DNA of 54,028 nt from Chloroflexota bacterium (GTDB lineage Bacteria > Chloroflexota > Anaerolineae > Anaerolineales > Villigracilaceae). The position numbers and the translations under genes were made by a program. Position 1 is the stretch's first letter; each line of letters opens with the position of its first letter. Below are positions 1-7,960 of the stretch, piece after piece. The notes beneath the pieces are model-generated. The model saw only the letters and a program-made list of their open reading frames with translations. It was not told the DNA's origin and ran no database searches. The stretch lies in contig JAKOVF010000383.1 of NCBI GenBank assembly GCA_029782225.1, positions 1 through 54,028 on the forward strand, read 5' to 3'.

Positions 1-2
1 TT

Positions 3-215
3 ATGGCGAAATACAGCAAAGGGGCACAGAAGAAAGTCAAGAAAGCAATGCACGAACGCAAACATGGGACGCTCAAGAGCGGCCGATCTGGCAAGAAGGT
101 CACCAGCCGCAAACAGGCGATAGCAATCGGTCTTTCCGAAGCTCGCAAACGCGGTGAGAAAGTGCCGAAGAAGAAATCGGCAAAGTCCTCCAGATCATCC
201 AGGAGGAAGTCCTGA
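3..215 (+). CDS. Small lysine/arginine-rich protein, DUF6496-like
   Basis: A 70-residue, very basic protein. The central stretch (about residues 23-50, with GRSGKKVTSRKQAIAIGLSE) matches the conserved core I remember for the DUF6496 family of small bacterial proteins. The C-terminal 20 residues are almost all Lys, Ser and Arg, like a histone-H1 tail, so nucleic-acid binding is plausible but not shown. The ATG lies two bases inside the window, so the ribosome binding site cannot be seen and an upstream extension cannot be excluded. Confidence 0.7.
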   Translation: MAKYSKGAQKKVKKAMHERKHGTLKSGRSGKKVTSRKQAIAIGLSEARKRGEKVPKKKSAKSSRSSRRKS

Positions 216-320
216 CAGTTGAAACAAAGGCGTTGAATTATCCAACCTCAACGCCTTAAGAAACATTTACGCTGACAGATGCTGATCCAAATCAGCCTTT
301 GTCAGCGTCTTTTTTCATCT

Positions 321-424
321 GTCATTGCGAGGCCGACGGGCCGAAGCAATCTCCTATAGTACAGAGAAAGCTCTTGCACCTTGGAAGAGATTGCTTCGTG
401 GGGCTCTGCCCTCCTCGCAATGAC
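321..424. repeat. Nested palindromic repeat, family A copy 1
   Basis: Perfect 12-bp terminal inverted repeat GTCATTGCGAGG (321-332) and CCTCGCAATGAC (413-424), with a second nested pair CGAAGCAATCTC and GAGATTGCTTCG (387-398). It fills most of the 346-bp gap between the small basic protein and the Hint lipoprotein. A related copy lies at 1553-1654. There is no coding content, so it is a REP/MITE-like dispersed element able to form a long hairpin. Confidence 0.8.
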
Positions 425-561
425 GGAAAGCAAAGTGATATATTTGTTTTCAGACCAACTTTCCCGGAACTTCGATCCTCCACCCGGCGTCACTTCCTCA
501 TGATTGGTTTTCTCGACACTGCTTCATCTTAGAAGCCCTGAGAGTCCGAAAGAGAGTTGAC

Positions 562-1551
562 ATGAAAACGAAATTTGCAGTTCTTATGCTGATCATGATC
601 TTGTTGCCTTCATGCGTTCCCTCTTCGACCGCCGGTCAGTCGACTGCCGAAGTCATCACTGCGGTGGCCGGGACAGTCCTGCCCGGCGAGGGCGGAGGTA
701 CGCCGGCTCCCCTTTCAACGCCTGAGCCTCCGACCGCGATTCCCCCTCTGCCCTCAGGTGCATCGCCAACCGAGTTGAAATATCGCGTGCTCGAACAATT
801 TCCCGATTTCTTTTTCTGCGACCCCGATTTTTATCCCGTTGCCCGCGATGACGAAGGCAAACTGGCCATCGAACGCTTTCCAGAAATCCAGGCCAATGCC
901 GAGGAATTCAACGCCATCTTGAACCATACGAGTCTTAGCGGCATTACAGAATTTACTGACGAACAGAAGCTGCTCATTTATCAACAACACAAGAAACTGG
1001 CTGCGATCCAGTTTGAACTGGTCGGTGACAAGTATCAATTCCAGGTGCAGACTTCCCCTGCGAACGGCGAAGGCTTTTTGAACAAGGGCACAATTAACAG
1101 CAGTGGGAACATCCAGATCGAGGACACTCAGCCAACAGTGGCAACCTGTGCGATTTGCCTCGCGGCTCACACGCAGATCGATACGCCGCATGGTCCGGTC
1201 GCGGTGGAAGACTTGCAGGCCGGGGACCTGGTGTGGACCACGGACGCATCCGGCGCGCGGATCACTGCTCTCGTTTCGACGGTGACCCGTGTCCCTGTGC
1301 CGGCAAGTCATAAGATGGTCCATGTGGTGCTGGAAGATGGACGCGAGCTTTGGGTTTCCCCTGGCCACCCGACAACTGAGGGACGTAGGTTCGGCGAGTT
1401 GCAGGTCGGTGAGTTGCTCGATGGCTCACGCATCCTCGTAGTTGAGCGCGTGAGCTATGAAGGCGGATATACGTATGACCTGCTGCCCTCCGGTGGGACT
1501 GGTTATTACTGGGCAAACGGGATTTTGATCGCAAGTACTTTGAAGCCGTAG
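562..1551 (+). CDS. Lipoprotein with C-terminal Hint (intein/hedgehog-type) domain
   Basis: 329 residues. The N-terminus is a lipoprotein signal peptide (lipobox ending at Cys18), followed by a Thr/Pro-rich linker to about residue 70. Residues 70-195 form a globular region I do not recognise. From Cys199 the sequence is a Hint domain: the block CLAAHTQIDTPHGPVAVEDL, then a GDLVW segment, an SPGHP block near the usual penultimate-His position, and a C-terminal block ending NGILIASTLKP. Hint domains in inteins, hedgehogs and bacterial secreted proteins carry out autoproteolysis starting at the first Cys. Nothing follows the Hint domain here, so self-processing would release or activate the N-terminal part. 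The start has GAGAG upstream of ATG. The stop codon abuts a palindromic repeat. Confidence 0.75.
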   Translation: MKTKFAVLMLIMILLPSCVPSSTAGQSTAEVITAVAGTVLPGEGGGTPAPLSTPEPPTAIPPLPSGASPTELKYRVLEQFPDFFFCDPDFYPVARDDEGKLAIERFPEIQANAEEFNAILNHTSLSGITEFTDEQKLLIYQQHKKLAAIQFELVGDKYQFQVQTSPANGEGFLNKGTINSSGNIQIEDTQPTVATCAICLAAHTQIDTPHGPVAVEDLQAGDLVWTTDASGARITALVSTVTRVPVPASHKMVHVVLEDGRELWVSPGHPTTEGRRFGELQVGELLDGSRILVVERVSYEGGYTYDLLPSGGTGYYWANGILIASTLKP

Positions 1552-1552
1552 T

Positions 1553-1654
1553 GTCACTGCGAGCGACAGCGAAGCAGTCTCCTCGCAACTGGGAGATTGC
1601 TTCGTCGCACACCGTCCTGCGTTCGGTGCAGGGAAGTACGCTCCTCGCAATGAC
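1553..1654. repeat. Nested palindromic repeat, family A copy 2
   Basis: Starts two bases after the stop codon of the Hint lipoprotein. Outer arms GTCACTGCGAG and CTCGCAATGAC, inner arms CGAAGCAGTCTCC and GGGAGATTGCTTCG, the same architecture as the copy at 321-424. It lies between convergent genes and could act as a transcription-terminating hairpin. The two copies flank the Hint gene on both sides. Confidence 0.75.
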
Positions 1655-1662
1655 ACAAACGC

Positions 1663-2436
1663 TTACGGCCACGGAATTTCTGCCGGCCCGGCGTAGCCAT
1701 GCTTCTCCTGGAAATAAACCCTTCCATGTGAAGGGGCGCTGCAGCCCGGCTGATCCACAAACGTAATTTCAGGATAATTCGATGGCAGCGGATCGAAGAT
1801 GATCCTGCCTCCCTCACAGCGCCAGACCTCAATAATATAGATGAACATGTTTGCATCTTCCTCGTCGCCCGGGCGCAGGGTGACGTCGGTCCATTCCACG
1901 GTGACCTGATCAGGGTTGTTCTTATCGCGGGCTGCGCTCAAAACCGCGGGCGGGGAATAATAAGGTGATACCGGCAATTTGTATCCCCCGGGATACAGGA
2001 CCTTCAAAGCCTGCGGGTCGCCTTTGACCTCGAGAAACCTGGCATTGACCCAGCACAGGCTTTTCCCCTTCACCATGACCCAGTTGTTGCCGTCCGTGCG
2101 GCCGATCAATTCGATGTTGGCGCCTTTCCGTAACCCATAAAGGTACAGATATTCCGCGCCGGGACCGTAGCGGCAGCTCAACAAGTCCGCGGTGACAGTG
2201 GCTTTGAGACTCTCCACCGTAGGCAGAGGAGTGGATGTTTCTGTGGCGGTTGGAGCGGATGTAAGGGTACGAATGGGAGTAAATGTAAGCGCCGCGGTTG
2301 GAGTGTCAGAAGTGTCGGGTGTCGAGGTATCAAGCGGCAGATTTGGAGGAGAAGGTTGAGCCGTGGGGGTGGAGGCGAGGTTGCAGGCAATCGAAAGCAG
2401 GATTGGAATCCCCAGGAGTCTCAGAATCTTTGTCAT
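1663..2436 (-). CDS. SH3b-domain lipoprotein
   Basis: 257 residues. Lipoprotein signal with Cys at the end of LLSIAC, then a Thr/Pro/Ser-rich linker to about residue 70. Residues about 75-135 look like a bacterial SH3 (SH3b) domain, containing SCRYGPGAEYLYLYGLRKG, the typical start-of-SH3b pattern, and a W-V-x-A-R-F end. The rest (about 140-257) is a beta-rich region resembling a fibronectin-type fold. SH3b domains usually bind cell-wall peptides, so the protein is probably anchored outside the membrane. Exact function unknown. Confidence 0.75.
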   Translation of the reverse strand: MTKILRLLGIPILLSIACNLASTPTAQPSPPNLPLDTSTPDTSDTPTAALTFTPIRTLTSAPTATETSTPLPTVESLKATVTADLLSCRYGPGAEYLYLYGLRKGANIELIGRTDGNNWVMVKGKSLCWVNARFLEVKGDPQALKVLYPGGYKLPVSPYYSPPAVLSAARDKNNPDQVTVEWTDVTLRPGDEEDANMFIYIIEVWRCEGGRIIFDPLPSNYPEITFVDQPGCSAPSHGRVYFQEKHGYAGPAEIPWP

Positions 2437-2476
2437 CCATTGTTCCTTGTAAGCTGTGATGCCGAATTATAGCCTC

Positions 2477-2839
2477 TCAGGCAGTGTTCATTTCTCCAGC
2501 AATTCCCGCTACAGATGTAAGTCCCTGCATAAACAGGCTGCTGCCCACCAGCAGGACGGTATTCTTCATGTCCCCGCTCACAATGGACCAGTGGATGCCC
2601 CAGGCCACCGCAGCTACGCCTGCGATCACAAGAAAGGTATTGTTCAACAGCAAACGGTCCGGCCGAACAGGCGCGACTCCATCTTTGAAGGTCAGGACGC
2701 CAAAATAAATGGCGAGGATCCCCGTGCCGCTCTTCATCGTCATCCACATCAACGTTTCATGGGTGGATACACACGAGACGAGCAAAATGCCTCCGATGAG
2801 CGAATTGATAAATGCCAGCAGGATCGAGATAACTTTCAT
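2477..2839 (-). CDS. Small integral membrane protein of unknown function
   Basis: 120 residues starting MKVISILLAFINSLIGG. The start at 2839 is chosen because a strong AAGGAGG lies just upstream; a longer in-frame reading to 2887 has no such site. Three to four hydrophobic segments are visible (about residues 4-26, 30-48, 68-90 and 95-115). It has no recognised motif. It lies just upstream of, and on the same strand as, the SH3b lipoprotein gene, about 40 bp away, so the two may be co-transcribed. Confidence 0.6.
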   Translation of the reverse strand: MKVISILLAFINSLIGGILLVSCVSTHETLMWMTMKSGTGILAIYFGVLTFKDGVAPVRPDRLLLNNTFLVIAGVAAVAWGIHWSIVSGDMKNTVLLVGSSLFMQGLTSVAGIAGEMNTA

Positions 2840-2997
2840 AACGCGCCTCCTTGTTTCGATTTCAGAATACAGAAGGCAGGCTGGCAAATTCTATTGAGAG
2901 TCTGTCAAAGGCTGCAAAAGAGTCACCATCCTGTTTAGGGCGGGTCTGTGGCCCTCCGAAATCTGGTTTACACAGACTGTCAGGCCGGAAGCCTGAC

Positions 2998-3262
2998 CTA
3001 TATCGAGACGATCGTGATGCCATATTGCTGGCTGGTATACCCCTGTTTGTGAGCCTCCATGATTTTGGCGAAGTCTTTCGTGTAGAACCTTGTATAGCCG
3101 CAACCTCCGCAGACCGCGGTGCGGAAGCCTACCGTGAGGACCGGGGATCAGATGAAGGGACGCCTGGCCGGCTCCGGTCCCTTCAATCTGATGTAAGGCG
3201 CATTTGCCGAAGTTTAGCTGTTTGATTATGGCGATGTTTTCCACCAAAGGTATACACAACAT
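2998..3262 (-). pseudogene. Decayed zinc-ribbon-type small protein gene
   Basis: No intact gene fits the 488-bp gap 2840-3327. On the - strand one frame gives a piece reading NIAIIKQLNFGKCALHQIEG...LIPGPH, and the next frame continues with VGFRTAVCGGCGYTRFYTKD...GYTSQQYGITIVSI and a stop at 2998. Together they resemble a small zinc-ribbon protein with a CxxC knuckle (CGGC) whose N-terminal CxxC is damaged. The pieces are separated by a frameshift near 3150 and an in-frame TGA. This is my reading by eye, and a homologous family was not confirmed. Confidence 0.4.
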
Positions 3263-3327
3263 CCCGCAGGTTTGGCCTGAAGGGAATCTTCACGAGTGGC
3301 AACCACCGGGACGTTGATCTCAAAACC

Positions 3328-4581
3328 TTAAGCGGGAGCAGCTTCCTCGTCCGCGGAAGAAGTGGGGACAAAGCGTTCCTGTCCGCCTAGCCGAAGGTGA
3401 AGCGCATAATAGCTGAGCGCAGACACGGCACAGAGAATCCCCCCAATATACCAGAGCAGGTTCGGATTCAAGTTATCGAGGATCAAGCCGGCCAGCATGG
3501 GTGCGAAGGTGGAGGGCAGATACCACGTCAGGCTGAAGACGGCCATATAGCGGCCCCGCATCTCTTCGGGTGCAAAGTTGGCAGCGAGAGTCTGGCTGGT
3601 GGGCATGACCAGCATCTCGCCCATCGTGATCACCACGATGGATGCCGCGAACAGCCAGTAGGCGGAGACAAAGCCAAACATGCTGAAGCCAATCATGTAG
3701 AACAATGTGCCGAGCGCCATGATCAGAAAAGGCGGACTATTCTTGATCACGCGCGTGACACTGAACTGGAACAGGATCACGGTGATGGCGCTGACGGTCA
3801 TCAGGAAACCGTAGCCTTGCGGGTCCACGCCATGGTTATCGCGCAGGTACACCGAAAGCGAGTTATACATTTGCTGATAGACTGCGCCCATCAGGATCGC
3901 GGCGAGGATGAAAGCCATGAAGGCAAAGTCCCTGAGCGCCACACGGTAGCCGAGCACTGTCTTCCAGAAAGGCTCATGCTGGGTTTCGGCGCGAGCCACC
4001 GGCCTGGTCTCGGGCATCAATCTGTAGAAGATCACAGCGACGATGCAACTGACAAAGGCATCGATCAAGAACAGAAGGAAGAAGGAGCGGTTGGCGAGGA
4101 ATCCACCGATGGTCGGGCCGATGATCCATGCCAGGTTGCGGACGACGCGCAAAATGCCGAAGCCTTCCTGCCGCTGTTTTTCGTTGAGGATGTCTGCCAT
4201 CATCGCCGCGTGTGCCGGGCCAGCAACATCTGACAGCAGGCCGATGAACGCGGCCAGCGGATACAGCACCGCCATCGAATTCACCAGTCCAAGTGAGAGA
4301 GTGCTCAGGGCGCTGAAGACCAGTCCAAACAGGATTAGCTTTCGGCGGCCAAGGCGATCCGTCAGCGCGCCGCCGGCCATACTGCCAAAGATCCCGAAGA
4401 TCGAGAACATGGCCAGCACGACGCCGGCCTGCGTCATGCCGACGTGGAATCGTTGAGTGATATACAGTGAGAAGAATGGGAATAAAAGTGTGCCGCCGAT
4501 GCTGTCAATGAAGAACGTCAGTACGATGATCCAAAAGCGGGACGGGAACTCATGATAAATTTTGTTGATTTTCTCCAGCAT
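3328..4581 (-). CDS. MFS transporter, DHA1-like
   Basis: 417 residues with about 12 hydrophobic segments. Motif A of the major facilitator superfamily is clear at residues 70-81 (GGALTDRLGRRK), in the loop between helices 2 and 3. The central cytoplasmic loop is near residue 200 (PETRPVARAETQ). These proteins exchange small molecules or drugs for protons in the inner membrane, and the substrate cannot be read from the sequence. An AGAGGA ribosome binding site sits ahead of the ATG. It stands alone on the - strand. Confidence 0.85.
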   Translation of the reverse strand: MLEKINKIYHEFPSRFWIIVLTFFIDSIGGTLLFPFFSLYITQRFHVGMTQAGVVLAMFSIFGIFGSMAGGALTDRLGRRKLILFGLVFSALSTLSLGLVNSMAVLYPLAAFIGLLSDVAGPAHAAMMADILNEKQRQEGFGILRVVRNLAWIIGPTIGGFLANRSFFLLFLIDAFVSCIVAVIFYRLMPETRPVARAETQHEPFWKTVLGYRVALRDFAFMAFILAAILMGAVYQQMYNSLSVYLRDNHGVDPQGYGFLMTVSAITVILFQFSVTRVIKNSPPFLIMALGTLFYMIGFSMFGFVSAYWLFAASIVVITMGEMLVMPTSQTLAANFAPEEMRGRYMAVFSLTWYLPSTFAPMLAGLILDNLNPNLLWYIGGILCAVSALSYYALHLRLGGQERFVPTSSADEEAAPA

Positions 4582-4674
4582 GGTTCATCCTCTGATAGGA
4601 TGGCAATCATAGCACATATGTTCAATTGAAGGAACATCGCGCGCCTGAATATAATTCAGATGGAGAGAAATGAG

Positions 4675-5472
4675 ATGAGATTCACGACTGTGGTCCTTGC
4701 TGTCTTTTTACTAGTCGCCTGCGCCTCGCTATCCGCATCTCCCCCGACCGTTATTCCTGCTACCGTTACCCCAACATTTTCCCCCACTGACGCATCGACA
4801 CCCTTCGTTACTTCAACACCTTCCCTCACGCCTACCCCGCAGAGAATCTGCCTCAAAATCATGCCGCTTGGTGATTCCATCACGGTCGGCGAAAAAGACC
4901 TGACCTATGGCGGTTATCGTCACTTGCTGTGGACGTTACTCACCGACGATGGATACGTAATTGACTACGTTGGCTCTCAGCAGAATGGCAAACAGACCAT
5001 GTCCGACCCCGACCACGAGGGGCATTCCGGCTGGAAGATTCAAAACATTATCAACGGGATCAATTCAAACAACTGGCTAAAAACCTATCAGCCAAACCTG
5101 ATCTTGCTTCACATCGGCTCGAACGACATTCGGCTTGGACGCGCCGCGACTGCTCCTGAGAAGCTTTCCACATTGCTGGATATTATCCTCCAGCGCCTGC
5201 CCGAGACTCATGTCATTGTGGCACAGGTTGTCCCGTTTGCCGGTGGATTTATCCATGGACACTACACCTATAATGAAGCAATCCCCGCTATTGTGGCATC
5301 GAAGGGTCCACGCGTCTCGCTCGTGGACATGCGCGACATTCTCTCGCCAGGCGACTTTGGCGATTCTTATCACCCCACAGACGACGGCTATGACAAGATG
5401 GCACGTGCCTGGGAGCAAGCCATTCTGCAAGTGGATTGGAAATCCATGCCGGGATTGGCGTGCGCCCATTGA
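4675..5472 (+). CDS. SGNH/GDSL-family hydrolase lipoprotein
   Basis: 265 residues from the ATG at 4675, preferred over 4660 because GGAGAG lies just upstream of it. Lipobox LLVAC with Cys16, then a Thr/Pro linker to about residue 55. Catalytic SGNH blocks follow in order: Gly-Asp-Ser (nucleophile Ser68) in MPLGDSITVG, a GSND block at 148-151, and the Asp230/His233 pair in DSYHP. The family contains esterases, lipases and carbohydrate acetylesterases. Extracellular, membrane-anchored esterase activity is the best guess; substrate unknown. A second SGNH hydrolase without a signal peptide occurs at 47233. Confidence 0.85.
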   Translation: MRFTTVVLAVFLLVACASLSASPPTVIPATVTPTFSPTDASTPFVTSTPSLTPTPQRICLKIMPLGDSITVGEKDLTYGGYRHLLWTLLTDDGYVIDYVGSQQNGKQTMSDPDHEGHSGWKIQNIINGINSNNWLKTYQPNLILLHIGSNDIRLGRAATAPEKLSTLLDIILQRLPETHVIVAQVVPFAGGFIHGHYTYNEAIPAIVASKGPRVSLVDMRDILSPGDFGDSYHPTDDGYDKMARAWEQAILQVDWKSMPGLACAH

Positions 5473-5538
5473 GACAGGCCACACCTGACCTGAAATCGAG
5501 ATTCGTTTTTTTCTTCGCGGTAAACGAGCTATGTGCTC

Positions 5539-6336
5539 TCAGATCCTTTGGGTGAGAGGGGTGGGTGGCTTAGTCACCAGGTTGGGATTCGCGGCCGGGT
5601 AAAGCCATGCCGGCTTGAGCGCCTTGACCCAGGCGAACTCATCCTGGCTATAGTCCGCGCCGCCCGGTTTGCGGTGTACCGTCCCATGTTCTAAAAGCCA
5701 TTCCTCATACTCGTTTTTGCAGGGGGCAAGAGTTTGCAGGCCGTATAGCTGTTGTATGAAACCCTGGGAACCAAACTGCATCGAAAGAATGCTCTCTGTG
5801 CGGTGACCGAAGTCATGCACCATTTCCTTGATATCGCGCTCGTAGTTGAAGCCCATCATGATGAAAAGCCTGCCCGGCTGCTCAATCGCAGGTGCATTGC
5901 ACCAAAACGCGCCGCGTCCCACCATGCGGCTCTCGTAAAATCCAAAGTAGGGACCGCCGAACATCCAGACCTCGTCAATTTGCCGGTCTCTGACCTGGGC
6001 GAGAATGTTGGCATCCTTGATGATGCGCATGTAATCGGCCAACATGTAGTTGCCGTGAGAATCCCGCAAGGCCCTCTTGTCGTCCTGGAGGGTTTGAGTC
6101 CATGTCTCATCCGTATATCGACGGCCGTCAAGTAAAAGCGGATAATCTTTTACGGTGAGTGTCTGGACAACCCGAAAGAGCAGCCTCTGATCACTGAGTT
6201 CCCTCATCTTTTGGACGTATCCCTCAACCAGCATATCAGTTGACTTCCAGATCTGGGGCACGGCCGCAGGGCGAAAATCGATCACAAGCACTTTCGGGGC
6301 GACGAGCTTCTTCGGATTTCGACTGAAATCGGGCAT
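5539..6336 (-). CDS. Conserved protein of unknown function with HDFGHRTE motif
   Basis: 265 residues, no signal peptide. Two striking blocks: DEVWMFGGPYFGFYES at 121-136, and a His-rich block HDFGHRTE at 174-181 that looks like a metal-binding site. I do not recognise an established family function. The gene is third in a - strand operon after a rhodanese and a SufE-like protein: its AGGAGG lies within the end of the SufE gene and only 9 bp separate the two. The context suggests a sulfur-related or metal-dependent role, which is inference only. Confidence 0.7.
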   Translation of the reverse strand: MPDFSRNPKKLVAPKVLVIDFRPAAVPQIWKSTDMLVEGYVQKMRELSDQRLLFRVVQTLTVKDYPLLLDGRRYTDETWTQTLQDDKRALRDSHGNYMLADYMRIIKDANILAQVRDRQIDEVWMFGGPYFGFYESRMVGRGAFWCNAPAIEQPGRLFIMMGFNYERDIKEMVHDFGHRTESILSMQFGSQGFIQQLYGLQTLAPCKNEYEEWLLEHGTVHRKPGGADYSQDEFAWVKALKPAWLYPAANPNLVTKPPTPLTQRI

Positions 6337-6345
6337 ATCAGCCTC

Positions 6346-6780
6346 CTATTTGCTTCCCATCCATTTTACTGCGGCTTGCTTCATGTGCGCGAGCACACCG
6401 ATAAATCCATTGATGCGCTGCTGTGAGATGGCTTCCTGCAAATTCATCGGCTCAAAGAAATTTGCAGGGACAGAAAGGACCTCTTCCGGTGTGCAGCCGT
6501 TGAGACCGGTGGCAAGGATGGCGGCAAGCCCGCGCACAGTGGGGGATTGAGGCGGGATGTCAAAGTGGAAGATCAGGCCGCCATTGGAATCCTTTTCGGC
6601 GAAGAGAAAGACCGGGGTCATGCACTCCGGCACCGGGTCCATTTTGGAACGATCCTCTTTCAGTCGCTCCGGCAGCGGCGGCAGGGACTCGGCATAACCG
6701 ATGAGCGTTTCGACCTTTTCCTCGCGCGTCATGCTGGCGAAGTCATCGACGATCTCCTGGAGTCTGGGAGGTAATGGCAT
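6346..6780 (-). CDS. sufE: SufE-like sulfur acceptor
   Basis: 144 residues from ATG 6780 (MPLPPRLQEIVDDF). A GTG at 6804 is a possible longer start. The fold signature of SufE/CsdE is clear: helical N-terminus, the sulfur-accepting Cys53 in PECMTPVFLFAE, a beta segment (FHFDIPPQSPTVRGLAAIL) and a helical end. SufE normally takes persulfide from the cysteine desulfurase SufS and passes it to the SufBC2D scaffold. Here no SufS is nearby; instead the gene follows a rhodanese, a different possible persulfide donor. Confidence 0.85.
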   Translation of the reverse strand: MPLPPRLQEIVDDFASMTREEKVETLIGYAESLPPLPERLKEDRSKMDPVPECMTPVFLFAEKDSNGGLIFHFDIPPQSPTVRGLAAILATGLNGCTPEEVLSVPANFFEPMNLQEAISQQRINGFIGVLAHMKQAAVKWMGSK

Positions 6781-6818
6781 ATTCTCTGGGTAGGAGCGGG
6801 TCACCCCGCCCCTACGGG

Positions 6819-7658
6819 TTATTTTTCAATCGGCGCGTTGACGAGGTTGCCCCATTCGGTCCACGAGCCATCGTAGTTGCGGACCCTGGGATACCCCAGC
6901 AGATATTTCAGCACGAACCAGGTCAACGAGGAGCGCTCGCCGATGCGGCAGTAGGCGATGACCTCTTTATCAGGCTTGATGCCCTTTCCCTCGTAAAGGG
7001 CACGCAGCTCCTCGGGAGTCTTGAACGTGCTGTCCGCTTCGTTGACAGCCTGGGCCCAGGGGATGCTCGTCGCGCCCGGGATGTGTCCGCCGCGCGTCGC
7101 CCCTTCCTGCGGATAATTCGGCATCGAGATCAGTTCGCCGGAATATTCCTTCGGAGAACGGACGTCCACCAGCGGCTGTTTGTCATTGCTTTGCTTGAGC
7201 ACGTCATCGCGGAATGCTCGGATGGATGCATCCGGTTCTTTCGCTTTGTAAGTTGTTTTGGAAAACGAGGGGACTTCCTTCACGAGCGGCCTCTTCTCCT
7301 GCTCCCATTTCGCTCGTCCGCCATTCATGATGCGTACATTTTGATGGCCGTAATACCGGAAGAGCCAGAGCGCGTAGCACGCGAACCAATTGGACTTGTC
7401 GCCATAAAAAACGACGGTGGTATCGTTCGTAATGCCCAGGTTCGAAGCCACCTCTTCAAATTTCTCCCTGGTTAGAAAATCGCGTCGCAGTGGATGCTGG
7501 AGCGTGGTGAACCAATCCACCTGCGCCGCGCCGGGGATATGGCCCATCGGGTACAGCAATGGATCTTCGTCTGATTCAAGGATGCGGACCTTCGGGTCGC
7601 TCGTATGGGCTGCGACCCATTCGGTATCGACCAGATACTCGGGGTGAGCGTAAGGCAT
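6819..7658 (-). CDS. Thiosulfate sulfurtransferase with two rhodanese domains
   Basis: 279 residues forming two rhodanese domains (about 8-125 and 145-275). The C-terminal domain has the active loop CRIGERSS with Cys237, the form typical of thiosulfate:cyanide sulfurtransferases. The N-terminal domain lacks the Cys (GDKSNWFA at that position) and is structural, as usual in the tandem type. The enzyme moves a sulfane sulfur from thiosulfate to an acceptor. First gene of an operon with SufE and an unknown protein, behind a promoter and structured RNA at 7692-7916. Confidence 0.9.
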   Translation of the reverse strand: MPYAHPEYLVDTEWVAAHTSDPKVRILESDEDPLLYPMGHIPGAAQVDWFTTLQHPLRRDFLTREKFEEVASNLGITNDTTVVFYGDKSNWFACYALWLFRYYGHQNVRIMNGGRAKWEQEKRPLVKEVPSFSKTTYKAKEPDASIRAFRDDVLKQSNDKQPLVDVRSPKEYSGELISMPNYPQEGATRGGHIPGATSIPWAQAVNEADSTFKTPEELRALYEGKGIKPDKEVIAYCRIGERSSLTWFVLKYLLGYPRVRNYDGSWTEWGNLVNAPIEK

Positions 7659-7691
7659 GTTAGATTTCCTCTTTCATACTAAAGTCTATAC

Positions 7692-7881
7692 AAAAACAAA
7701 GAACAGTCAACAAGCAACCACCCCGAGGACTCCGGGGAACGCAGGACCGTGGATCGATACGCGGGGGTCGTCCACTGCCTTTAGCTGTTGACTGTTCTAT
7801 GAACGGATAAAGCTTCGGGCGGTGACTACGAGCCCCGCCTTGGACAGATGCAATTGTAAATCGTGTTCATGGGATATGGTT
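7692..7881 (-). ncRNA. Structured RNA or leader upstream of rhodanese, unidentified
   Basis: Reading the - strand, a promoter is followed by about 190 nt of GC-rich, foldable sequence. It has a GGCGG/CCGCC hairpin, then a 12-bp closing stem GAACAGTCAACA (7797-7786) with TGTTGACTGTTC (7712-7701), followed by TTTGTTTTT. Inside the stem are two further helices, one of them CCCCG/CGGGG. The arrangement looks like a multi-branch RNA ending in an intrinsic terminator, 34 bp ahead of the rhodanese ATG. I could not match it to TPP, SAM, FMN, cobalamin, SRP or tmRNA. The length fits a 6S-like RNA or an attenuated leader. Confidence 0.5.
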
Positions 7882-7888
7882 GCCCGTT

Positions 7889-7916
7889 ATTTTACAAATC
7901 TTACCGTTCTTGTCAA
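7889..7916 (-). promoter_or_regulatory. Sigma-70-type promoter for the rhodanese leader
   Basis: On the - strand TTGACA (7916-7911) is followed by a 16-bp spacer and TAAAAT (7894-7889). This is a near-consensus promoter placed so that transcription would start near 7881 and run through the structured RNA into the rhodanese-SufE operon. Confidence 0.7.
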
Positions 7917-7960
7917 GTTAAAAATTATGTCGCTCTGCACATGCCGAAATCGGCCTTTTC

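Noticed and set aside
299..532. Short frames across the 216-561 gap
   Set aside because: They translate the palindromic repeat and have no ribosome binding site.
754..1368. 204-codon antisense frame across the Hint lipoprotein
   Set aside because: Overlaps a gene with signal peptide and Hint motifs; composition is shadow-like.
3397..4233. Long open frame (278 codons) antisense to the MFS transporter
   Set aside because: Lies entirely within a well-supported gene, is rich in His/Gln/Glu/Asp typical of reverse-strand shadows, and has no family signature.
7692..7881. SRP RNA, tmRNA, TPP, FMN or cobalamin riboswitch
   Set aside because: None of their conserved sequence blocks is present on either strand, so it is left as unidentified.
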